A stretch of DNA of 64,000 nt from Cognatitamlana onchidii (GCF_004804355.1 NZ_SRWZ01000007.1:1-64000); one strand, 5' to 3'. Shown: positions 48,728 to 58,007, counted from the stretch's first letter. A program made the numbers and translations. Notes: generated by a model not told the origin, from the letters alone.

Positions 48728-51700
48728 TTAAGCCACAATTGGCTGTAATGCTTCCAAAGCCTGTTTAATGGATTTAATATTTTCAAAAGTAAGCATTAAT
48801 CGCAGCCCATTTCGGGTTTGCTTTTCTTTCATTTTACATGCCATCGGATTGGTTTGCACAAACTTAAGCACATTAGTAAAACTGGAACTTTGATAAAAAC
48901 TACTTTGTTGATCGTTTATAAAATAACCTATGAGTTTACCTTGCTTCATCACCACTTTTTCTAGACCTATTTTGGTTGCCAACCACTTAATTTGGACACT
49001 GTTTAATAAATCGGTCACTTGCTTTGGAAGTTCACCAAAACGATCCATTAATTCTTTTTCAAAGATATGTAATTCCTCGGCTGTTTTAAGGTTATTAAGC
49101 TGTGTATAAAGATTTAACCTTTCAGCTATATTATTTATATAGCTATCAGGAAATAGAAGTTCAAAATCTGTATCGATTGTAACATCTTTAACATATATTT
49201 TGTCATCTTCAGTTTCATTATACAAATCCTTAAACTCGTTTTCTTTAAGTTCTTCAATAGCTTCATTCAAGATTTTCTGATACGTATCAAAACCTATTTC
49301 ATTAATAAACCCACTTTGTTCACCCCCTAACAAATCGCCAGCTCCCCTAATCTCTAGGTCTTTCATAGCAATATTAAAACCACTACCTAATTCGGTAAAC
49401 TGTTCCAGCGCTGTAATACGTTTTCTGGCATCATCGGTCATGGCTGAATACTCAGGGGTGATAAAATAACAGAATGCTTTTTTATTGCTACGCCCAACTC
49501 TACCGCGCATTTGGTGTAAATCACTTAAACCAAAATTATTAGCGTTATTTATAAAAATAGTATTGGCATTGGGAACATCCAAACCACTTTCAACAATAGT
49601 CGTGCTTACCAAAACATCGAAACCACCATCCATAAAAGACAACATAAGTTGTTCTAATTTTTTTCCATCCATTTGGCCATGCCCAACACCTACTTTGGCA
49701 TCTGGTACTAAGCGTTGAATCATACCTGCCACTTCCTTAATGTTTTCAATTCTATTATGAATAAAAAACACCTGTCCGCCCCGTTCAATTTCATAACTCA
49801 CAGCATCTCTAATGGTCTCTTCAGTAAATCTGATAACATGACTTTCAATGGGGTATCTATTTGGTGGTGGCGTCGTGATTACCGATAAATCTCTGGCAGC
49901 CATTAAGCTGAATTGAAGAGTTCTAGGGATTGGTGTTGCTGTTAAGGTTAAAACATCAACATTTTCTTTTAATGATTTTAATTTTTCTTTAACCGCAACC
50001 CCAAACTTTTGTTCCTCATCAACAATAAGAAGCCCTAAATCCTTGAATTTAACATTTTTATTAACCAACTGATGCGTCCCTATAATGATGTCAATCTTAC
50101 CGTTATTAAGGTTTTCAAGAACGTCTCTTTTCTCTTTGGCTGTTCTAAAACGGTTCAAATAATCAACCGTTACAGGAAAATCTTTTAAGCGTCTTTTAAA
50201 GGTTCTAGCATGTTGATATGCTAATATCGTGGTTGGAACTAACACAGCCACTTGCTTACTGTTATCTACAGCTTTAAACGCTGCTCTTATAGCAACCTCT
50301 GTTTTACCAAACCCCACATCACCGCAAACCAATCTATCCATGGGGCGCTCGCTCTCCATATCGGCCTTAATATCTGCAGTAGCACTACTCTGATCAGGAG
50401 TGTCTTCGTAAATAAAAGAGGCCTCCAGCTCGTGTTGCAAGTAACTATCGGCGTCATATTGATAACCCTTTTCTGTTTTTCGTTTTGCGTATAATTTAAT
50501 AAGGTTAAAAGCAACGTGCTTAACTCTAGCTTTTGTTTTTTGCTTAAGTGTTTTCCAAGCGCTGCTTCCTAATTTATAAATTTTTGGAGGTTTCCCGTCC
50601 TTCCCATTAAACTTAGTAATTTTATGCAAGGAATGTATACTCAAATAAAGGACGTCCCGTTCACCATATACCAATTTAATTGCTTCCTGTTTTTTGCCTT
50701 CTACCTCAATTTTTTGAAGACCACCAAAACGCCCAATTCCATGATCTATATGAGTTACATAATCGCCAATATCTAAATTTGTAAGTTCTTTTAGAGTAAT
50801 AGCTTGCTTTTTTGCATAACCATTTTTTAACTGAAACTTATGATAACGTTCAAAGATTTGATGATCGGTATAACAAACCAGTCTTGAATCATGATCTATA
50901 AAACCTTGGTGCAATGATAGCACCACTGTGTGATAAGACACCTCTTCTTCAACATCATCAAAAATATCATGAAACCGTTTTGCTTGCTGCTCGCTCACAC
51001 ATACTATGTAATTGGAATAGCCTTTACTGTGGTTGCTTTTTAAATCATCTATTAAGAGATTAAACTGCTTATTAAATGATGGTTGTGGGGTGGTATGGAA
51101 TTCGATGCTATTGCTTGGGGCATTATTTGAAAGTACGGCCTGCGTTCCAAACTCTACTAATGTAAAATCTAATAACTGTTTCCTTAAGAGATTAGAATTA
51201 CAAAACAACGCATTGGGTTCGGCATGCTTAATATCGGACGATAATGATTTAAAGGCATCTTCAGCCTTCTTATAAAAATCATCAATCCTAGAAAAGAGCA
51301 AATCCGTATTCTTTACAAACACTACTGTTTTTTGAGCTATATATTTTAAAAAGCCTTGACGTTTTTCTTGAACTAACTTATTAGCAACATTAGGGATAAT
51401 GTTAATCTTTTTTATCTGCTCAATAGACAGTTGTGTTTCGACATCGAAAGTTCGAATACTATCTACCTCGTCACCAAAAAACTCTATTCTGTAGGGTTTA
51501 TCATGAGAGAACGAAAAAACATCCACAATACCTCCTCTAACAGAAAACTCGCCAGGTTCTGTAACAAAATCAACCCGTTTAAATTGATATTCAAAAAGGA
51601 TCTCATTAACAAAATCGATAGACAAGTTATCATTAATGGCAACCTTAAGTGTATTACGTTCTAACTCTTTTCTAGTAACAACTTGCTCAAATAATGCATC

Positions 51701-52075
51701 TGGATAGGTTACAATAATAGCGGGTTTTTTTTGCGAATTAATCCTGTTTAAAACCTCTGCTCTTAAAAGCACATTGGCATTATCGGTTTCTTCAATATCG
51801 TAAGGCCTTCTATAGCTTCCAGGATAAAATAACACATCTTTGTCGGTTAATAACTGCTCTAAGTCATTTAAATAATGTGCCGCTTCCTCCTTATCATTAA
51901 AAACCAATAAAAATGGTTTTTTCGAGTCTTTAAAAACACTGGAAACAACAAAGGAAAAAGCCGATCCTACTAAACCTTTTAGATGGGTAATACTTTGGGG
52001 ATTAGCAATAAATTTCTGCAGATTTTGCGTTTGCAAAGCCTGTAAATAGGTTTGAGAGAGGGCCTTTTTGCTCAC
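48728..52075 (-). CDS. mfd: Transcription-repair coupling factor
   Basis: An 1115-residue translocase that removes stalled RNA polymerase and recruits UvrA. N-terminal UvrB-like domains (about 1-420), the CarD-like RNA-polymerase interaction domain (GDYVTHIDHGIGRFGG near 447-462), the helicase core with Walker A GDVGFGKTE and DEEQ box (IVDEEQKFG), the TRG motif region and the C-terminal TRCF domain are all present. The length is normal. It has a consensus promoter 20 bp upstream. Confidence 0.96.
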   Translation of the reverse strand: MSKKALSQTYLQALQTQNLQKFIANPQSITHLKGLVGSAFSFVVSSVFKDSKKPFLLVFNDKEEAAHYLNDLEQLLTDKDVLFYPGSYRRPYDIEETDNANVLLRAEVLNRINSQKKPAIIVTYPDALFEQVVTRKELERNTLKVAINDNLSIDFVNEILFEYQFKRVDFVTEPGEFSVRGGIVDVFSFSHDKPYRIEFFGDEVDSIRTFDVETQLSIEQIKKINIIPNVANKLVQEKRQGFLKYIAQKTVVFVKNTDLLFSRIDDFYKKAEDAFKSLSSDIKHAEPNALFCNSNLLRKQLLDFTLVEFGTQAVLSNNAPSNSIEFHTTPQPSFNKQFNLLIDDLKSNHSKGYSNYIVCVSEQQAKRFHDIFDDVEEEVSYHTVVLSLHQGFIDHDSRLVCYTDHQIFERYHKFQLKNGYAKKQAITLKELTNLDIGDYVTHIDHGIGRFGGLQKIEVEGKKQEAIKLVYGERDVLYLSIHSLHKITKFNGKDGKPPKIYKLGSSAWKTLKQKTKARVKHVAFNLIKLYAKRKTEKGYQYDADSYLQHELEASFIYEDTPDQSSATADIKADMESERPMDRLVCGDVGFGKTEVAIRAAFKAVDNSKQVAVLVPTTILAYQHARTFKRRLKDFPVTVDYLNRFRTAKEKRDVLENLNNGKIDIIIGTHQLVNKNVKFKDLGLLIVDEEQKFGVAVKEKLKSLKENVDVLTLTATPIPRTLQFSLMAARDLSVITTPPPNRYPIESHVIRFTEETIRDAVSYEIERGGQVFFIHNRIENIKEVAGMIQRLVPDAKVGVGHGQMDGKKLEQLMLSFMDGGFDVLVSTTIVESGLDVPNANTIFINNANNFGLSDLHQMRGRVGRSNKKAFCYFITPEYSAMTDDARKRITALEQFTELGSGFNIAMKDLEIRGAGDLLGGEQSGFINEIGFDTYQKILNEAIEELKENEFKDLYNETEDDKIYVKDVTIDTDFELLFPDSYINNIAERLNLYTQLNNLKTAEELHIFEKELMDRFGELPKQVTDLLNSVQIKWLATKIGLEKVVMKQGKLIGYFINDQQSSFYQSSSFTNVLKFVQTNPMACKMKEKQTRNGLRLMLTFENIKSIKQALEALQPIVA

Positions 52076-52094
52076 CTAATTCTGTTTTGAACTG

Positions 52095-52102
52095 CAAATA
52101 TA
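52095..52102 (-). promoter_or_regulatory. mfd: -7 element of the mfd promoter
   Basis: The minus strand reads TATATTTG, an exact TAnnTTTG match, 19 bp upstream of the mfd ATG. Confidence 0.6.
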
Positions 52103-52271
52103 AGACTTGCCTATATTAATAGAGTTATTTTTTAGAACATATTAAACTTGATTTTAAACTGTTACTTATCATAACTAAAAATGATATTTTGAATAAAAAT
52201 TATCGGCAGGTAAACTATTAAAAAATCAAAAAAATATGTAGGTTTGTTATTATACATAAAAGATAAGATAT

Positions 52272-52703
52272 ATGTCGTTTTCAAATTTATTTGATGGAGG
52301 ATTCAAGAAGCGTAATGAAAGTCATTTTGCTGCTATTGTGCGTGTTGCAATGGATGATGGTATAATAACCCCTGAGGAACAAGCTTTTTTAGACAGATTG
52401 GCTCACAATTTGAATATTGGAGAAGAGAAATACAAGCAAATTTTAAAAGATTACAAGTCGCATCCCATTAACCCTCCAGTGTCTTATGAAAAGCGTTTAG
52501 AGCGCCTTTATGATTTGGTGCGTATGGTTCATGTGGATCAAATTAAAGGAAACTCTGAAAATAAATTATTACATAAAATTGGAGTGGGTCTTGGATTTCA
52601 TGCCGTTAATGTAAAATACATAGTAGACAAAGCTTTAACCCTTGTAAACAATGGTGTAGATTTAGATACTTTCGTAGATCAAATAAAAAATATGAATAGA
52701 TAA
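52272..52703 (+). CDS. TerB-family protein
   Basis: A 143-residue all-helical protein of the TerB/tellurite-resistance-like superfamily, with the acidic MDDGIITPEEQAFLDRL segment (about 29-46) that resembles the metal-binding loop of TerB. No ter cluster is nearby, so tellurite resistance should not be assumed. Monocistronic, with a clear terminator. Confidence 0.85.
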   Translation: MSFSNLFDGGFKKRNESHFAAIVRVAMDDGIITPEEQAFLDRLAHNLNIGEEKYKQILKDYKSHPINPPVSYEKRLERLYDLVRMVHVDQIKGNSENKLLHKIGVGLGFHAVNVKYIVDKALTLVNNGVDLDTFVDQIKNMNR

Positions 52704-52722
52704 TTTATAAGATTATCGCTGT

Positions 52723-52753
52723 AAAAAGCATCCAATAATAGGATGCTTTTTTT
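52723..52753. terminator. Bidirectional terminator after the TerB-like gene
   Basis: AAAAAGCATCC and GGATGCTTTTTTT form a perfect stem with a 7-nt loop between convergent genes. Confidence 0.87.
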
Positions 52754-52769
52754 ATACCAGAATTACAAA

Positions 52770-53585
52770 TTAATTGCTTAAAAATGCGACAATACGCAAA
52801 GGGGCACCGCTGCCACCCTTAATTTTCATAGGTAATGCTACAATATCAAAACCTTGACTAGGCAACCTATTCAAATTCGTTAAATTTTCGAAAGCTGGAA
52901 TGTTTTCAGATAACAAAACCACGTGGGTTTTAAAATACGTGGATTGCCCATAATCGATACTAGGTGTATCGATACCAACAGCATGTACGCTTCTATTAGC
53001 AACTAACCACGAGGCCGCCTCGGGTGATAACCCAGGAAAATGCAATAGCTTAACAGCTTCTTCCCCTCTTTGACTGGTCCCTAAATAAGTTTCTTTATCT
53101 GGATAATACTTTGAAAAGCCCGTTTCAAGTAAAACGATACTGCCATTGGGAATTTGTTGATTCTCTTGTGTTTCCCAATTTGTTAAATCATCAATAGTAA
53201 TAAGGTAATCTGGATTATTTAAGGCCTTTTTACTCACGTCAATTTTTATTGCATGTCCAATAAGCCTTTCGAGAGGAATTTCGTCTACATGTTGTTTCCC
53301 TTTTGCAAAGTGAATGGGCGCATCAATATGGGTACCTCCATGTTCTGCCGTAGCAAAATTATTCGCGGCATAGTAAAACCCTTTATCGGTTTCACCAGCA
53401 GCAACAGTATCCATTTCAAACTCCTTGGCTGTTACCCAATATACCGTTTCTTCAGAAAACTCATGAGTTAAATCAATAACTCGTTTATTGGAAATTGAAT
53501 CTTGTTTGGCACTAAGCGGAGCTTCTGCTGCGTTATTACATGCCAATAAAAAACCAATAACACTTAAGGATAATATTTGTTTCAT
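52770..53585 (-). CDS. Cyclase/kynurenine formamidase-like lipoprotein
   Basis: A 271-residue metal-dependent hydrolase of the cyclase family (PF04199). The metal motif HGGTHIDAPIHF is intact, and GIDTPSIDYG is the second conserved region. Unlike cytosolic KynB it has a lipobox (FLLAC, Cys16), so it acts in the envelope. Its substrate is unknown; related enzymes open amide or lactone rings. No tryptophan catabolic genes are nearby. Confidence 0.88.
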   Translation of the reverse strand: MKQILSLSVIGFLLACNNAAEAPLSAKQDSISNKRVIDLTHEFSEETVYWVTAKEFEMDTVAAGETDKGFYYAANNFATAEHGGTHIDAPIHFAKGKQHVDEIPLERLIGHAIKIDVSKKALNNPDYLITIDDLTNWETQENQQIPNGSIVLLETGFSKYYPDKETYLGTSQRGEEAVKLLHFPGLSPEAASWLVANRSVHAVGIDTPSIDYGQSTYFKTHVVLLSENIPAFENLTNLNRLPSQGFDIVALPMKIKGGSGAPLRIVAFLSN

Positions 53586-53632
53586 ATCTTAAAGTTTAAA
53601 CCATTCCTTTAAAGATAAGAATTTAGCAAAAT

Positions 53633-55750
53633 TTATTTATGTAGCTTTAGCTGAATACGCTTTCTTGAAATATCGACATCCAATACTTTAACGATAATTT
53701 GTTGATGCAAGTGCACGTGTTCACTAACATCTTTTACAAATCCATCTGATAGATTCGAAACATGGACAAGACCACTTTCCTTTATACCAATGTCAACAAA
53801 ACAGCCAAAATTTGTAATATTATTGACAATACCAGGCAATAACTGCCCCGATTGCAAATCGTTGATAGTCTTTATGTTTTGATTAAAGGAAAACACCTTA
53901 GCTTGTTCCCTAATATCTAACCCTGGTTTTTCAAGTTCTATTATAATATCTTCCAATGTTAAAACCCCTATTGTTTCGTTACAATATGCTTTTAAATCTA
54001 ATCTTTGGAGCTTTTCGGAATTCCCGATTAAGTTTGCCACCGTTGTTTTTAAATCCGACGCCATTTTATTTATAAGCTTATAGCGTTCTGGGTGTACGGC
54101 AGAATCATCAAGAGGGTTTTGGGCGCCTTTAATTCTTAAAAAACCGGCACTCTGTTCATAGGCTTTCCCTCCCAATCTTGGTACTTTTTTTATGTCATTT
54201 CTTGACAGAAAAGCACCATTTTTATTTCTGTAGTCTAAAATATTCTCAGCTAATTTGGGGCCTATTCCAGACACATAACTCAATAAGGGCTTACTGGCAG
54301 TATTGATGTTTACGCCAACGGCATTAACACAATTTTCAACTACAGTATCTAATTCCTTTTTAAGCTTCCCTTGATCGACATCATGTTGATACTGACCTAC
54401 GCCTATAGATTTGGCATCAATTTTAACCAGCTCTGCCAATGGATCTTGTAGTCTTCTCCCAATAGACACTGCGCCTCTAACTGTTACATCATAATTAGGA
54501 AACTCCTCTCTTGCTATTTTTGAGGCAGAATAAATACTAGCTCCAGCCTCACTAACAACAAACACTTGAATCTCATTTTTAAAATATATTTTCCTAACAA
54601 GGTGTTCTGTTTCTCTTGAAGCCGTACCATTTCCAATAGCAATAGCGTGGATTTTATAAGCATCTGCCAGCGAACTAATCTTTTTCATAGCACCCTTGCT
54701 ATCATTTTTTGGCGGGTGTGGATAGATGGTTTCGTTATATTTTAGCTGTCCTTGAGCATCCAAACAGACCAGCTTGCAACCGGTTCTAAAACCTGGATCA
54801 ATAGCCATGACCCGTTTTTCTCCAAGTGGAGAACCCAATAATAGCTGTTTTAGGTTTTTTGCAAAAACTCCAATAGCAGCATCATCGGCCTTTTCTTTAG
54901 CTACTTGCAAAGCTTCATTGCTTAGAGATGGCAGCAATAATCGCTTGTAGGCATCTTGAATTGCTATTTCAATGTGTTCTGCAAAGGCGTTATCACTTTT
55001 TATAATGCGTCTTTGAATATTATCTAAGGCTCGATCATCATCAATACCAATTTTAATACGGATAAAACCTTCTTTTTCAGCTCTTAAAATAGCCAGCAAC
55101 CTGTGTGATGGAATTCTGTTTAAAGACTCTTCCCATTCAAAATAATCCTGAAATTTCTGAGCACCTTCTTCCTTGGACTTGGTTTTTACAACTTTGGTAG
55201 AAATAACAGCAAATCGCTCTAACTGATATCTAATTCCTTTTCTTATATCGGAACGTTCGTTTATCCATTCTGAGATAATATGTCTAGCGCCCTCCAAAGC
55301 ATCTTCAGCAGAACCAACAGCTCCTTTTACATATCTATGAGCTATTGACTCAACATTATTTGCATTTTGAGACATGATAATTTTAGCCAATGGTTCTAAA
55401 CCGTTTTGTCTGGCTTTTTCTGCTTTGGTTTTTCGGCTCTTTTTAAATGGTAGATATAGGTCTTCAAGGGCTGTAACATCTTGCGTCTTTTCAATTTTTT
55501 GCTTCAATTCAGCAGTAAGCCCCCCCTGCTCTTCTAAAGCCTTGAGAATAGATTTTTTACGTTTTTGTAAAGCCTCAAATTGTTCTTTATATTTTACTAT
55601 ATCTCCTATTTGAACTTCATCCAAATTGCCTGTTTGTTCTTTTCTATACCGAGAAATAAAAGGAATCGTGCAATCTTCGTTTAACAATTTAATAGTACTC
55701 TTCACGCCCTGCTTTGGGAGTTCTGTCGCTCGCGTAATAAAATCTATCAT
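53633..55750 (-). CDS. tex: Tex family RNA-binding transcription accessory protein
   Basis: A 705-residue Spt6-like protein. N-terminal Tex domain, YqgF-type RNase H-like fold (VMAIDPGFRTGCKLVCLD near 325), helix-hairpin-helix region (YVSGIGPKLAENILDYR) and a C-terminal S1 domain (PGIVNNITNFGCFVDIGI onward) appear in the expected order. The protein associates with RNA and transcription complexes. It is a little shorter than E. coli YhgF but complete. Confidence 0.95.
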   Translation of the reverse strand: MIDFITRATELPKQGVKSTIKLLNEDCTIPFISRYRKEQTGNLDEVQIGDIVKYKEQFEALQKRKKSILKALEEQGGLTAELKQKIEKTQDVTALEDLYLPFKKSRKTKAEKARQNGLEPLAKIIMSQNANNVESIAHRYVKGAVGSAEDALEGARHIISEWINERSDIRKGIRYQLERFAVISTKVVKTKSKEEGAQKFQDYFEWEESLNRIPSHRLLAILRAEKEGFIRIKIGIDDDRALDNIQRRIIKSDNAFAEHIEIAIQDAYKRLLLPSLSNEALQVAKEKADDAAIGVFAKNLKQLLLGSPLGEKRVMAIDPGFRTGCKLVCLDAQGQLKYNETIYPHPPKNDSKGAMKKISSLADAYKIHAIAIGNGTASRETEHLVRKIYFKNEIQVFVVSEAGASIYSASKIAREEFPNYDVTVRGAVSIGRRLQDPLAELVKIDAKSIGVGQYQHDVDQGKLKKELDTVVENCVNAVGVNINTASKPLLSYVSGIGPKLAENILDYRNKNGAFLSRNDIKKVPRLGGKAYEQSAGFLRIKGAQNPLDDSAVHPERYKLINKMASDLKTTVANLIGNSEKLQRLDLKAYCNETIGVLTLEDIIIELEKPGLDIREQAKVFSFNQNIKTINDLQSGQLLPGIVNNITNFGCFVDIGIKESGLVHVSNLSDGFVKDVSEHVHLHQQIIVKVLDVDISRKRIQLKLHK

Positions 55751-55762
55751 GGCACTAATTTA

Positions 55763-55802
55763 AAAAGACCTATCAAGTTTAAAAACTTGATAGGTCTTTT
55801 TT
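55763..55802. terminator. Terminator between the small Cys/Lys-rich gene and tex
   Basis: AAAAAGACCTATCAAGTTT and AAACTTGATAGGTCTTTTT form a long perfect stem with a tiny loop. On the minus strand it follows the small gene by 18 bp and precedes the tex start by 12 bp, so it ends the small transcript and may attenuate tex. Confidence 0.8.
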
Positions 55803-55820
55803 ATCTATTTATTAAAAAGC

Positions 55821-55982
55821 TTAAGCTACTTTCTTGATTAAATCGAAACAAGGGCATTTTTTACAGCGCTTAGCCTCTCCTTTCTTAAATTTTTTGCAGC
55901 AGCTAGATTTTACCTTATTTGGAACTTCTATACCTAGCTTTTTTAGTTTTTTTACTGCCTTTTTTTGCTTTTTCTTACCCAC
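55821..55982 (-). CDS. Small Lys-rich protein with CC...CKKCPC motif
   Basis: A 53-residue ORF found by reading the 300-bp gap upstream of tex. It starts at GTG 55982 (VGKKKQKKAV) and ends at TAA 55821-55823. The N-terminal half is strongly basic; the C-terminal half carries SSCCKKF and RCKKCPCF, five Cys that could bind a metal such as zinc or iron. A strong hairpin terminator follows at the right distance. I recall similar uncharacterised proteins in Flavobacteriaceae but cannot name a family. The opposite-strand frame here is a shadow. Confidence 0.72.
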   Translation of the reverse strand: MGKKKQKKAVKKLKKLGIEVPNKVKSSCCKKFKKGEAKRCKKCPCFDLIKKVA

Positions 55983-56058
55983 AGAAATTTATCATATAAG
56001 AATCTGCGAGCAAAAATAAGCTATTTTTATTAAATCTAAATAAGCCTAAATGTTAAAA

Positions 56059-56577
56059 TTATTCAGGTGCATTCATAGCAGCTGTTGTAACCGTAAGATT
56101 TTCTATGTCTCTATCAAATAAATAAAGGCCTCCCTTATCATCCCCAATCATATTAATTTTATCTAAAATAGTTCTTGCAACGGCCTCTTCTTCTATTTGT
56201 TCGGCAACATACCATTGTAAGAAATTATGAGTAGCATAATCTTTTTCTTGAAGGCTAATATGTACCAATTCATTAATACTTTGAGATACAAATACTTCAT
56301 GCTCAAACAACTTTTCAAACATTTCTTTAAATGATTTGAACGTTACGTTAGGCGCGTTTAATTGAGAAATTTTCGCATGACCACCTCGTTCATTAACAAA
56401 CTTTACTAGTTTCAGCATGTGCTCCCGTTCTTCATCCGATTGTGCAAACATAAAATTAGCAACACCTTCAAGGCCTTTCACTTCAGCCCAGCAAGCCATC
56501 GCTAAATAAATTTGCGAAGATTCAGCCTCTACACGTATCTGTTTATTTAATGCTTCTTCTATAGTTTTTGACAACAT
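56059..56577 (-). CDS. Ferritin (FtnA-like)
   Basis: A 172-residue non-haem ferritin that forms a 24-subunit iron store. Ferroxidase ligands are in place: Glu17, Glu50, His53 (EEREHMLKL) and Glu94. The C-terminus ends TTAAMNAPE. It is transcribed alone, near other metal genes in the window but not linked to them. Confidence 0.94.
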   Translation of the reverse strand: MLSKTIEEALNKQIRVEAESSQIYLAMACWAEVKGLEGVANFMFAQSDEEREHMLKLVKFVNERGGHAKISQLNAPNVTFKSFKEMFEKLFEHEVFVSQSINELVHISLQEKDYATHNFLQWYVAEQIEEEAVARTILDKINMIGDDKGGLYLFDRDIENLTVTTAAMNAPE

Positions 56578-56635
56578 AATATTTCGTTTTTTGTAAAGTT
56601 ACAGATTTCATCGACTTCTTTCAATGCTCTGGTAT

Positions 56636-56667
56636 AAAAAAAGGCTATCCCGCATTAGGATAACCTT
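56636..56667 (-). terminator. Terminator after the cupredoxin-like gene
   Basis: On the minus strand AAGGTTATCC, loop TAATGC and GGATAGCCTT form a stem with one G-T pair, followed by TTTTTTT, 26 bp after the stop codon. Confidence 0.8.
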
Positions 56668-56692
56668 ATTCAACATTTAACCAAACTACCCC

Positions 56693-57076
56693 CTACTTTA
56701 CTGTAAGCGTATACTGTGGTGTTGGATTTAACGGACAGAAATATACATACTCGCCTTGGGTTAAAGTTGTTGCATTTGTTTTTTGTGTTTCACCATCTTT
56801 CACAACTGTGGTTACATAAGCCGTCTTAATATGATTTTCTGGGTTGCTAGCGTCTTTTCCTTTTGGCACCAAAACTAAACCAACCTCTTTGGCAGCATGG
56901 TTATTTGACACTTCAAAAATGTAGGTTCCTGCATCTACAGTTAATCCTTTTTGAGTAAACTCTCCTTTTGTCTGTTCTAAAGCAATGGTTTTTGTTGCTT
57001 TATTCATTTGATCTTGTGCATTTGATTGAAATGTAAATGCTAACACTACTACTAATACTGATACTATCTTTTTCAT
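56693..57076 (-). CDS. Cupredoxin-like secreted protein with incomplete copper site
   Basis: A 127-residue protein with a signal peptide (TFQSNAQ) and a cupredoxin-like beta-sandwich: GTYIFEVSNNHAAKEVGLVL, then GEYVYFCPLNPTPQYTLTVK (both in pieces). The C-terminal loop has Cys but the expected following His and Met of a blue-copper site are missing (CPLNPTPQ), so it may not bind copper in the usual way. Start: ATG 57076; the ATG at 57097 adds seven residues. It follows the AhpD-like gene by 62 bp from this start and is likely co-transcribed with it under AraC control. Confidence 0.78.
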   Translation of the reverse strand: MKKIVSVLVVVLAFTFQSNAQDQMNKATKTIALEQTKGEFTQKGLTVDAGTYIFEVSNNHAAKEVGLVLVPKGKDASNPENHIKTAYVTTVVKDGETQKTNATTLTQGEYVYFCPLNPTPQYTLTVK

Positions 57077-57138
57077 AATTTTAAGTTTTGCGAGCATATC
57101 GCTCTGATTATATGTTAATTATTAAGTTTTTTAATTTG

Positions 57139-57687
57139 TTAAGCCAATTCTGCTTCAAGTGGCTGAGCCAAAGGGAAATCAACTGGTACCTGCGTTGTAC
57201 TATGGATATAATTTGAAATGGTTTTATCTCCTACCAAAGAAATAGCATCTATTAAATTGGCTTTTGTATAACCTGCGTTAAAGAAATTCTCTAATACATC
57301 AGAATCTGTACGTCCTCTATTTTCAGTTAAGTTTTTGGCAAATTTTGCTAAGGCATCAAATTTTGAATTAAATGATGCGCTTCCTGCTCGAAGCTCTAAA
57401 ATCTCACGCTCAGAGAAGCCATTCATTTTTCCTATTGCCGTGTGGGCAGATAAACAATAAATACAGTTATTTACTTGGCTTACGGCTAAGTTAATTACCT
57501 CTTTTTCTTTTGCAGACAACGACGTTTTCGCGTTAGCAAAGGTTAAATAGTTTTCTAAAGCTGTATCACTATTTGCATAGGTTGCATATAAATTTGGAAC
57601 AAAGCCTAAGGCCCTTGTTAAGTTGTCGAAAATAGCTTGGTTATTTTCGCTTACTTCTTCTCTTGTTGGTACATTAAATGTGTCCAT
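57139..57687 (-). CDS. Carboxymuconolactone decarboxylase/AhpD-like protein
   Basis: A 182-residue alkylhydroperoxidase-D-like protein with the redox/proton-relay motif NCIYCLSAHTAIG (Cys75, Cys78, His82). Members reduce peroxides or act on aromatic lactones; this version lacks clues to a catabolic pathway, so a peroxidase/redox role is more likely. Its promoter (57741-57810) shares a 15-bp box and core with the promoter of the small ORF upstream, pointing to regulation by the adjacent AraC protein. Confidence 0.9.
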   Translation of the reverse strand: MDTFNVPTREEVSENNQAIFDNLTRALGFVPNLYATYANSDTALENYLTFANAKTSLSAKEKEVINLAVSQVNNCIYCLSAHTAIGKMNGFSEREILELRAGSASFNSKFDALAKFAKNLTENRGRTDSDVLENFFNAGYTKANLIDAISLVGDKTISNYIHSTTQVPVDFPLAQPLEAELA

Positions 57688-57740
57688 TACTTCTAATTTT
57701 TAATTGTTAATATTTTAAATTTTATTGTTTTAATTTCTTG

Positions 57741-57810
57741 GTACAAAGATGCTTTGGTTCTGGATTTTGCACCATGTAGCAATTTCCTTTTAAGATGTCA
57801 ATTTTTCCCT
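57741..57810 (-). promoter_or_regulatory. AraC-linked promoter A (AhpD-like/cupredoxin-like operon)
   Basis: Minus strand: box AGGGAAAAATTGACA (57796-57810), then exactly 43 bp, then GCATCTTTGTAC (57741-57752), whose CATCTTTG is a near-consensus -7 element. The spacer sequence differs from promoter B, so the shared box and core look selected. Start codon 53 bp downstream. Confidence 0.72.
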
Positions 57811-57828
57811 TTATGAAAAATCACCAAT

Positions 57829-57984
57829 CTAAGAAACAACATGAGGCCTTTCTGTATCACAGTAAAAATCTGAGATATAGTTTTGCTCACAATGCGTTTT
57901 TGGCGAAATCGTATTTACTACCGACCTTCTTTTTCCTTTAAATATTTCAATAAGATTGAAAATGGATGTGTGTTTTAAATTCAT
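57829..57984 (-). CDS. Small ORF of 51 residues behind AraC-linked promoter B
   Basis: Found by reading the gap between AraC and AhpD-like genes. ATG 57984 opens a frame MNLKHTSIFNLIEIFKGKRR, with a C-terminal part containing HCEQNY and FYCDTERPH, stop TAG at 57829. No signal peptide or known domain. It starts 23 bp after the core of promoter B, the spacing of a real gene. No homologue is known to me; a peptide function or a leader/regulatory RNA are alternatives. Confidence 0.5.
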   Translation of the reverse strand: MNLKHTSIFNLIEIFKGKRRSVVNTISPKTHCEQNYISDFYCDTERPHVVS

Positions 57985-58007
57985 GATTTTGCTGTTTTAA
58001 TTATACA

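Noticed and set aside
52272-52703. Tellurite resistance function for the TerB-like protein
   Set aside because: A lone TerB fold without other ter genes does not support that phenotype.
55834-56019. 61-residue plus-strand ORF upstream of ferritin
   Set aside because: It is the antisense shadow of the Cys/Lys-rich gene, low in complexity (Phe/Leu runs) with no promoter.
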